NCBI GenBank assembly: GCA_039927975.1
Contig: JBDSTZ010000014.1
Location: 1 to 13,979, forward strand
Reading direction: 5' to 3'
Origin: JBDSTZ01 sp039927975
Lineage (GTDB): Bacteria > Pseudomonadota > Gammaproteobacteria > Burkholderiales > Burkholderiaceae_D
DNA length: 13,979 nucleotides
Shown in pieces: positions 1 through 5,201 of this stretch (within the stretch, counting starts at the first letter, position 1; the number at the start of each line of letters is the position of its first letter). The translations under genes were made by a program, and so were the position numbers. The notes under the pieces were generated by a model. It ran no database searches, was not told the origin of the DNA, and was given only the letters and a program-made list of their open reading frames with translations.

Positions 1-1137
1 CACCTTGCCGACCGCGAACTTGGGCATGCCGTCGGCGCACAGCTCGCGGTAGCTCGCGCCCAGTGTGGCGATCTGCGGCTCGGTAAAGGCGATCGTCAGC
101 GGCGTGCGGCGCAAGCCCGGCCGCACGTCCGGGTAGCGGCCGGCATTGTCGCCGGCGATCTTGCCCTGGTCGGCCGCCTCCGGCAGCACCGGCCGTTCGT
201 TGTCGGCGTCGCCGGCGATAAAGATGTGGCTGGCCCCGCATTGCATGGTGCGCGGATCGAAGTGCGGAATGCCGTCGCCGTCGAGCTCGACGCCGCTGTG
301 CTCGATGCCGATGTCGTTCACGTTGGGCGTGCGCCCGGCCGCCACCAGCACGTACTGGAAGCGCTCGCTGCGCTCTACCCCGTCGGCGTCGCGGGTGACC
401 AGCTCGACTTCTTCGCCGTCCTGCCTGGCGCTCACCAGCGATTGCTGGAACCGCAGGTCGAGCTCGCCGCCGAGCGCCTTGCCGGCCGTGTGCAGCACCT
501 CCGGATCGCTCAACTGGGCGATGCTGCCGCCGCGCGCGAACACGCTCACGCGAACGCCGAGGCGGTGCATGGCCTGGCCCAGTTCGAGGCCGATGACGCC
601 GGTGCCGATCACGGCGAGCGAGACCGGCAGATCGGTCAGTTCGAACACGTCGTCACTGATGATCACGCCCGGTCCGATATCTCTCAGCTTGGACGGCACG
701 GACGGGGTCGATCCGGTGGCGATGACGACGCGCTGCGCCTCGACCGTAGTATGGTCGTCGATCAGCAGGGTTTGCGGGCCGGTGAAACGGGCGTGGCCAC
801 GCAGCTTGTCGTCGTCGGGAATGTTGTCGACGCTTTCGAGCACGAAACCGACGAAGCGGTCGCGCTCGCTGCGCACGCGCGCCATCACGGCCTTGCCGTC
901 GATGCGGGTCTGGCCGGCGTGCACACCGAAGCCGGCGGCCGCTTCAAGCATGTGGGCCGCCTCGCTGGCGGCGATCAGCAGTTTGCTGGGCATGCAACCA
1001 ACCCGCGCGCAGGTCGTGCCGTAGGGCCCGCCTTCGATCAGCACCGTGCGCTTGCCCTGGGCATGCGCGGCGCGATACGCGGATAGCCCCGCGGTGCCGG
1101 TGCCGATCACGGCGACGTCCACTTTCAATGTCTTCAT
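1..1137 (-). CDS. Dihydrolipoyl dehydrogenase-like flavoprotein disulfide oxidoreductase, 3' end outside window
   Basis: This is the first 379 codons of a class I pyridine nucleotide-disulfide oxidoreductase; the family is usually about 450-480 aa, so the C-terminal dimerisation domain with its His-Glu pair is missing. Visible in order: FAD dinucleotide fold GTGTAG (residues 12-17), redox-active disulfide TCARVGCMPSK (Cys43 and Cys48), ATG motif (160-162), NAD(P)-binding GTGVIG (178-183) and the second FAD motif AGDA (308-311). The ATG start follows an AGGA-type ribosome site about 10 nt upstream. The active site reads CARVGC, not the CLNVGC typical of Lpd in 2-oxoacid dehydrogenase complexes. 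No E2 or other complex gene is adjacent, so the electron acceptor is open: lipoamide, another disulfide, or a transhydrogenase-like role. Family assignment is firm; the substrate is unknown. Confidence 0.88.
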   Translation of the reverse strand, partial: MKTLKVDVAVIGTGTAGLSAYRAAHAQGKRTVLIEGGPYGTTCARVGCMPSKLLIAASEAAHMLEAAAGFGVHAGQTRIDGKAVMARVRSERDRFVGFVLESVDNIPDDDKLRGHARFTGPQTLLIDDHTTVEAQRVVIATGSTPSVPSKLRDIGPGVIISDDVFELTDLPVSLAVIGTGVIGLELGQAMHRLGVRVSVFARGGSIAQLSDPEVLHTAGKALGGELDLRFQQSLVSARQDGEEVELVTRDADGVERSERFQYVLVAAGRTPNVNDIGIEHSGVELDGDGIPHFDPRTMQCGASHIFIAGDADNERPVLPEAADQGKIAGDNAGRYPDVRPGLRRTPLTIAFTEPQIATLGASYRELCADGMPKFAVGKV

Positions 1138-1288
1138 CAGTTCGATTCCTGGTCTGTCCCTGCCATGGCTTGACCCTGCTGTCGCCAGCCCGGCCCTCGT
1201 CGTGAAACGATACGCCAATTTCGCGTTTCTGGCTGTGCAGCGCTTCTCCGCGCGGCCAGCGGCGGCACGCCGCATCGGCAACAACAGC

Positions 1289-1317
1289 TTGACATTGATT
1301 CAATCGCGTCCTATCCT
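1289..1317 (+). promoter_or_regulatory. Near-consensus sigma70 promoter
   Basis: A perfect -35 TTGACA (1289-1294) is followed after exactly 17 nt by TATCCT (1312-1317), matching TATAAT at four of six positions. The predicted start site is near 1323-1325. A perfect 5-1-5 palindrome, ATTGATTCAAT (1294-1304), lies at the start of the spacer and could be an operator. The start site falls almost on the ATG at 1325, so an ORF starting there would be leaderless or nearly so. The promoter points to the terminator at 1432 and beyond it to the EF-G paralogue. Confidence 0.6.
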
Positions 1318-1324
1318 TATCGCC

Positions 1325-1408
1325 ATGAAATCAATGGACATCCTCTTTTTTACCTTCGCCCTCCCGGCGCGTGACGCACGCTCCGGGCCGCGACAGTGCG
1401 CCCATTGA
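1325..1408 (+). CDS. Possible 27-aa Phe-rich leader peptide
   Basis: ATG at 1325 opens 27 codons ending in TGA at 1406-1408. The N-terminal half, MKSMDILFFTFALPAR, has three Phe within four codons (FFTF). The ORF begins at the predicted start site of the promoter at 1289-1317 and has no Shine-Dalgarno, so it would be read from a leaderless mRNA or from the internal ATG at 1334. It ends 23 nt before a strong intrinsic terminator, and GC-rich hairpins lie inside it. Position, size and clustered identical residues resemble leader peptides of attenuators (pheA and pheST leaders are Phe-rich), and leader peptides are also known upstream of tet(M)-type ribosome-protection genes. The downstream gene here is an EF-G paralogue. 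It may instead be an untranslated part of a small RNA. Confidence 0.35.
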   Translation: MKSMDILFFTFALPARDARSGPRQCAH

Positions 1409-1440
1409 TTGCTCCCCGAGAGCATCATCAGAAAAGGCCC
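1363..1440 (+). promoter_or_regulatory. Candidate attenuator: mutually exclusive RNA hairpins before the terminator
   Basis: Hairpin A: CCCGG (1363-1367) pairs with CCGGG (1383-1387), and inside it GCGTG (1369-1373) pairs with CACGC (1377-1381), leaving a 3-nt loop. Alternative hairpin B: GGGC (1385-1388) with GCCC (1400-1403), plus inner GC/GC. Segment GGGCC (1385-1389) is also complementary to GGCCC (1436-1440), the 5' arm of the terminator. The same GGGC segment is thus shared by three competing helices, the layout expected of an attenuator. The antiterminator helix I find is only 5 bp with a long loop, so the switching model is an inference. Confidence 0.35.
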
Positions 1441-1456
1441 ACTGCGGGCCTTTTTT
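1432..1456 (+). terminator. Strong intrinsic terminator ending the short leader transcript
   Basis: A 9-bp stem of AAAAGGCCC (1432-1440) and GGGCCTTTT (1446-1454) encloses the 5-nt loop ACTGC and continues into a U-rich tract (TTTTTTG then TTTTT to 1462). It lies 170 nt before the EF-G start and ends any transcript from the 1289-1317 promoter after about 130 nt, unless an alternative fold or readthrough intervenes. Confidence 0.85.
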
Positions 1457-1631
1457 GTTTTTGCAGCACCGTTTTCACTCGCCATAAAGCAGTCCCATCA
1501 GGAGCACATATAGCATGAAGTCAGCAGACGAAGAACGCGCGCGGGATCACTGAACATGGGTGGTCGCATGGCTCCCGCGGCGCTGTCATCACGACACCTC
1601 ACGGCCGCCCGCCATGTTAGAAAGAACCATC

Positions 1632-3674
1632 ATGACTGCAACAGTCCTGCGCGCGCACTCGCGCAACTTCGGCATCATTGCCCACATCGACGCTGGCAAA
1701 ACCACGCTGTCCGAACGCATCCTCCTGAAAACCGGCAAGATCCATCGCGCCGGCGAAGTCCATGAAGGCAACGCCACCATGGATTCCCTCGACCTCGAGA
1801 AGGAACGCGGCATCACCATCGGCGCCGCCGCCACCAGCGTCGCCTGGAACGGCCACGCCTTCACGCTGATCGACACGCCCGGCCACATCGACTTCGCCAT
1901 CGAAGTCGAACGCTCGCTGCGCGTGCTCGACGGCGCGGTGGTGGTGCTGTCGGCCGTCGCCGGCATCCAGCCGCAGACCGAAACCGTGTGGCGCCAGGCG
2001 CGCAAGCACGGCGTCCCGACCATCGTGTTCGTCAACAAGATGGACCCGGAAGGCGCCGACTTCGACCGTGCCGTGGCGCAGATTCGTTCGCGCCTGGGCG
2101 CCAATCCGGTGCCGCTGGTCATTCCGGTCGGCGCCGGCCCGACGTTCAGCGGCGTCATCGACGTGCTGGGAAGGCGTCTGCTGTCGTGGACCGCCGACGG
2201 CGCCATGTCGTCCGAGGCGCTGCCGGCCCATCTGTTGACGGTCGCCGAGGCCGCCTACGCCCACGCGGCCGCCGTGGCCGCCGACGCCAGCGACGCGCTC
2301 ACGCTGGCTTACCTGGCCGACGACACGCTGGCGGTCGAAGACGTGCGCGCCGGCCTGCGCGCCATGACCCTGGCCCGGCGCGCGGTGCCGGTGCTGGCGG
2401 GATCGGCGTATCGCAACGCCGGCATCGAGCCGCTGCTCGACGCCATCATCGCGTGGCTGCCCTCGCCCGACGAGCGGGCCGCGCCGGTGGCGACGCTGGA
2501 CGGCGTCGCAGTGCCGGTGGGCACCGGCGACACCGATCCGCTGGCCGCGCTGGTGTTCAAGGTGGTGCACGACGACCACGGTTCGCTGTCCTACCTGCGG
2601 GTCTACGGCGGCACGCTGCACGAAGGCGACGCGGTCTGGAATGCCTCGCTCGGCGCGGCGGTGCGGGTCGGCCGCCTGTACGTGGTGCACGCCGATCGCA
2701 AGACCGGCGTGGCCGAGGCGCGCGCCGGCAGCATCGTCGCGATTGCCGGTCTGAAGGATGCGCTCACCGGGCACACCCTGTCGACCAGGGCGGTGCCGCT
2801 GGTGCTGGAGACCATCAACGCCGGCGAACCGGTGGTGGCGCTGGCGATCGAGGTCGGCAAGGGTGGCGATCGCGGCAAGATGCTCGCCGCGCTCGACCGT
2901 TTCCGCCGCGAGGATCCGTCGCTGCGGCTGGAAACGGACGCGGCCAGTGGCGAAACCGTGCTGTGGGGAATGGGTGAGTTGCATCTGGACGTGGTGCTCG
3001 AACGGGTGCGACGGGAAACCGGCGTCAAGGTGCGGGTCGGCGCGCCCCAGGTCGCTTACCAGGAAACCATCGAAGGGTCGGCCACCCAGGTGGAAGGCAA
3101 GGTCGACAAGCAGAACGGCGGCAAGGGGCAATATGCGCGCGTGGTGTTGTCGGTCGAGCGTTTCGACGGCGCTTTCGCGTTCGAGAACGCCAGCAAGGGC
3201 GGCGTCGTGCCGGCGGCCTTCATTCCGGCCGTCGAAAAAGGCGTGCGCCAGGCAATGGCGCAAGGTCCGCTCGGCTACCCGGTCACGGGCGTCAAGGTCA
3301 CCTTGCTCGATGGCGACTGCCACGCCGTCGACAGCAGCGACATGGCGTTCGCGATCGCCGCGCGCGAAGGCGTGCTGGCAGGGTTGAAGCGGGCCACACC
3401 GCTGATGCTCGAACCGGTGATGACCGTCACCGTCGACGCGCCTGCGGTCAACGCCGGCGACGTCATCGGCGACCTGCAGCGGCGCGGCGGCCGCGTGCTT
3501 GGTATAGAAGAGCATACCGGCCACGTGGACGTCACGGCCGAAGTGCCGCTGGCCACGCTGTTTGGCCACACCAACGCGCTGCGTTCTCTGTCGCAAGGCA
3601 GGGCCTCGGCCAGCGCGGTGTATGCGCGCCACGCGCCGTGCATCGGGACGCGTACTGAAACTGCGCTGGCGTAA
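1632..3674 (+). CDS. Elongation factor G paralogue (translational GTPase), 680 aa
   Basis: The full EF-G fold is present. G1 AHIDAGKTT (residues 17-25), G2 ERGITI (Thr62), G3 DTPGH (82-86) and G4 NKMD (136-139) are intact. Domain II starts near residue 300, and domain IV keeps the DGDCHAVDSSDMAF stretch matching EF-G DGSYHDVDSSEMAF. The C-terminal GDVIGDLQRRGG and the SQGRA region match domain V. EF-G drives tRNA-mRNA translocation and, with RRF, ribosome recycling. Canonical fusA sits in the str operon with rpsL, rpsG and tuf and is about 700 aa; none of those genes is here, so this is most likely a second, specialised EF-G (fusA2-like). Relation to Tet(M)-type protection proteins is possible, but domain IV looks EF-G-like. 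I chose ATG 1632 (AGAAAGA upstream); GTG 1560 and ATG 1614 add residues with no homology and have no ribosome site. The gene is monocistronic, bounded by terminators at 1432 and 3685. Confidence 0.93.
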   Translation: MTATVLRAHSRNFGIIAHIDAGKTTLSERILLKTGKIHRAGEVHEGNATMDSLDLEKERGITIGAAATSVAWNGHAFTLIDTPGHIDFAIEVERSLRVLDGAVVVLSAVAGIQPQTETVWRQARKHGVPTIVFVNKMDPEGADFDRAVAQIRSRLGANPVPLVIPVGAGPTFSGVIDVLGRRLLSWTADGAMSSEALPAHLLTVAEAAYAHAAAVAADASDALTLAYLADDTLAVEDVRAGLRAMTLARRAVPVLAGSAYRNAGIEPLLDAIIAWLPSPDERAAPVATLDGVAVPVGTGDTDPLAALVFKVVHDDHGSLSYLRVYGGTLHEGDAVWNASLGAAVRVGRLYVVHADRKTGVAEARAGSIVAIAGLKDALTGHTLSTRAVPLVLETINAGEPVVALAIEVGKGGDRGKMLAALDRFRREDPSLRLETDAASGETVLWGMGELHLDVVLERVRRETGVKVRVGAPQVAYQETIEGSATQVEGKVDKQNGGKGQYARVVLSVERFDGAFAFENASKGGVVPAAFIPAVEKGVRQAMAQGPLGYPVTGVKVTLLDGDCHAVDSSDMAFAIAAREGVLAGLKRATPLMLEPVMTVTVDAPAVNAGDVIGDLQRRGGRVLGIEEHTGHVDVTAEVPLATLFGHTNALRSLSQGRASASAVYARHAPCIGTRTETALA

Positions 3675-3684
3675 CGCCAGTTGG

Positions 3685-3716
3685 AAGGGCCGGGATTAAC
3701 TTCCCGGCCCTTTTTT
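3685..3716 (+). terminator. Intrinsic terminator of the EF-G paralogue
   Basis: Ten bases after the TAA stop, an 11-bp stem begins: AAGGGCCGGGA (3685-3695) pairs with TCCCGGCCCTT (3702-3712) around the loop TTAACT. Six T residues follow at 3711-3716. There is no long A tract upstream, so it works best in the plus direction. Confidence 0.9.
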
Positions 3717-3789
3717 ATGACACCAAGCATGCGTCGCGTGTCCAAACGATATATACAATATTCCCCGCCATCTTTACCGCGAAGTAAGT

Positions 3790-3807
3790 CGCGCGCCACA
3801 GCGCGCG
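3790..3807. repeat. GC inverted repeat upstream of the acyltransferase gene
   Basis: CGCGCGC (3790-3796) and GCGCGCG (3801-3807) form a perfect 7-4-7 palindrome around CACA. It lies about 100 nt upstream of the GNAT start and 30 nt after an AT-rich patch with a possible -10 (TACAAT, 3754-3759; no good -35). It could be a 5'-UTR hairpin or a protein site. Low-complexity GC/CG sequence makes chance a fair alternative. Confidence 0.4.
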
Positions 3808-3907
3808 TACCTTGAGCGCACGCAAGCGGCGGCCCATGGCGCGATCGCTAGAATGGGTACAGAGATCAAGGCAACCGCACTACTGCACAAGTGCAAGGAT
3901 GGCGCGC

Positions 3908-4996
3908 ATGGACTTGGTAACGACGCACTATGACGATGCCATCCCGGCGTGCGCCGAGGCCGAGCTCGACCGTTTGTACGGCGCCCGCTATGCCTCGCTG
4001 GCGCACTGGCGCATGTACGGCATGCGCTTGCCGGTCAGTACCTATGTGGCGAGCGAGGACGGGGCGCCGGTCACACTGCTGCTGTATCGGCGCAGCCAGG
4101 GCCGGGTGCGGGTACTCAACGAAGGCATCGCGCTCGGCGCGGCCGAGGCGCAGTCTTTCGCCGCCCACATGTTTGCCAGCTATCCCGAGGTGAGCGCTGT
4201 CAGTTTTCATTTCATCCACGCCCGCTTCGAGCGCCCGGGCATGGCGCACATGCTCATGCCTTGCGCCGAAGACGCCGTGGTCCCGCTGCCGGCAACGCTG
4301 GCGCTTTATCAGTCCGAGCTTGGCGCCAGCACGCGCTCGACCCTGAAACACCGCAGCAACAAGCTCAAACGCGACTTCCCCAGTTTTGCCCTGCGGGTAT
4401 TCGAGAAAGACCAGATCGACGAGCGCCATGTGCGCGCCATCATCGCCTTCAACCGCGCGCGCATGACGAGCAAACATAAAAACAGTCAGGTCGATGCCGA
4501 CGAAGAGGCGCGCATCGTCGCGCTGGCGCGGCAGTGCGGCTTCGTGACGGTGGCCACCATCGACGGCCAGGTGTGCGCCGGCGCCATCAATTACCGGCTC
4601 GGGCGCAATTTCACGGCGCGCATCCTGGCCCACGACGCGCGCTACGATTCCTACCGCCTGGGCTTCCTGTGCGCCTATCTGACCATCCTTGAGTGCATCG
4701 CCCAGGATAGTGGCGGCGTGCTGTACCTGGGCTGGGGACAGCACGAATACAAGGACCACCTGGGCGCGGAGTCGCGCCAGCTCAGCCATCTGGTGCTGTA
4801 CCGTTCGCGTCCCCATATGGCGCGCCATATCGGGCTGGCTCTGCAAATCGGCCTTGCCGGTCGGCTCTTCCTGTGGCGGCGGGCGCTTCTGACATGCGCG
4901 AGCAGTTCCGAGGGCGCGGCCGGTACCATCGCCCGCCGCGTGTTGAATGGCGTCCGCCGGTGCAAACGCGCATTGGCACGATCACCGGCCGCGTGA
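3908..4996 (+). CDS. GNAT-family BioF2-like (FemAB/CelD-type) acyltransferase, 362 aa
   Basis: The protein resembles BioF2-like acetyltransferases (Acetyltransf_6), a GNAT-fold group linked to exopolysaccharide, cell-wall or cellulose-associated acylation. The C-terminal half carries the group's typical stretch RILAHDARYDSYRLG (from residue 238), a helix with LTILECIA, then YLGWGQHEYKDHLGA (from residue 273), matching the family pattern of an aromatic WGQ-EYK motif. A basic helix STLKHRSNKLKRDF sits mid-protein. No signal peptide or membrane helix is clear; it is probably cytoplasmic. ATG 3908 is chosen because AAGGA (3895-3899) lies 8 nt upstream. ATG 3899 overlaps that site, and an upstream TTG at 3812 has no ribosome site. 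No polysaccharide or exosortase genes are adjacent, so the acyl donor and acceptor are unknown. Confidence 0.8.
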   Translation: MDLVTTHYDDAIPACAEAELDRLYGARYASLAHWRMYGMRLPVSTYVASEDGAPVTLLLYRRSQGRVRVLNEGIALGAAEAQSFAAHMFASYPEVSAVSFHFIHARFERPGMAHMLMPCAEDAVVPLPATLALYQSELGASTRSTLKHRSNKLKRDFPSFALRVFEKDQIDERHVRAIIAFNRARMTSKHKNSQVDADEEARIVALARQCGFVTVATIDGQVCAGAINYRLGRNFTARILAHDARYDSYRLGFLCAYLTILECIAQDSGGVLYLGWGQHEYKDHLGAESRQLSHLVLYRSRPHMARHIGLALQIGLAGRLFLWRRALLTCASSSEGAAGTIARRVLNGVRRCKRALARSPAA

Positions 4997-5026
4997 GCCG
5001 CGCAAGCCAGCTAAGGCGAAGCGAAT

Positions 5027-5060
5027 CGGACCGACGCGTGGCGCCGAGCGCGTCGGTCCG
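5027..5060. repeat. 12-bp perfect inverted repeat (hairpin) after the acyltransferase gene
   Basis: CGGACCGACGCG (5027-5038) and CGCGTCGGTCCG (5049-5060) are perfect arms around a 10-nt loop, starting 30 nt past the GNAT stop. The predicted RNA hairpin is very stable, but no T tract follows on either strand. It is therefore not a classical intrinsic terminator; it may protect the mRNA 3' end, aid Rho-dependent ending, or be a REP-like element. No second copy occurs in this window. Confidence 0.75.
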
Positions 5061-5152
5061 CGATAGGGGTCGGCAAACGGCTCGCTCTGAAGGCATTCCA
5101 AACGCGCAAAAAAGATTACCGCTTCGTCGCCGCCCTGTGACACGAAGGGAGA

Positions 5153-5174
5153 ATGTTGCGAAACATGCTATATT
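5153..5174 (+). promoter_or_regulatory. Extended -10 promoter with overlapping palindrome, upstream of the XRE/STAND regulator
   Basis: TG-C-TATATT (5166-5174) is an extended -10 element with no matching -35, giving a start near 5181 and a leader of about 20 nt. A 5-4-5 inverted repeat, ATGTT-GCGA-AACAT (5153-5166), abuts it and shares its T. A protein bound there would block or contact RNA polymerase, and the downstream gene encodes an XRE-type DNA-binding domain, so autoregulation is a reasonable inference. The regulator's ATG has no Shine-Dalgarno. Confidence 0.4.
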
Positions 5175-5201
5175 GAAACACTTTCTCACTATGCACTACA
5201 C

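Larger units (their letters stand above)
1138..1631. other. 494-nt intergenic region between divergent genes, with a discrete short transcription unit
   Basis: No long gene is supported here. From 1138 to about 1288 I see only a GC-rich spacer carrying the upstream region of the minus-strand flavoprotein; no convincing promoter for that gene was found. From 1289 to 1456 there is a plus-strand promoter, a short ORF, hairpins and a terminator, listed separately. From 1457 to 1631 lies the approach to the EF-G gene. It has only a weak possible promoter (TTGCAG at 1461-1466, CATAAA at 1483-1488, 16-nt spacer) and a 12-codon ORF at 1515-1553 preceded by AGGAG (1500-1504). I cannot tell whether that tiny ORF is translated. 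Confidence 0.7.

Noticed and set aside
1560..1631. N-terminal extension of the EF-G paralogue from GTG 1560 or ATG 1614
   Set aside because: No ribosome site, and the added residues do not resemble EF-G, which normally starts shortly before the AHIDAGKTT motif.
1617..3632. Long minus-strand open frame opposite the EF-G gene (and others opposite the regulator, flavoprotein and lactonase genes)
   Set aside because: Composition is typical of GC-rich antisense frames (rich in Arg, His, Gly, Gln), with no recognisable motif; the opposite strand carries intact conserved proteins.
3812..3907. TTG start for the acyltransferase giving 32 more residues
   Set aside because: No Shine-Dalgarno, Arg-rich unconserved leader; ATG 3908 has AAGGA at 8 nt.
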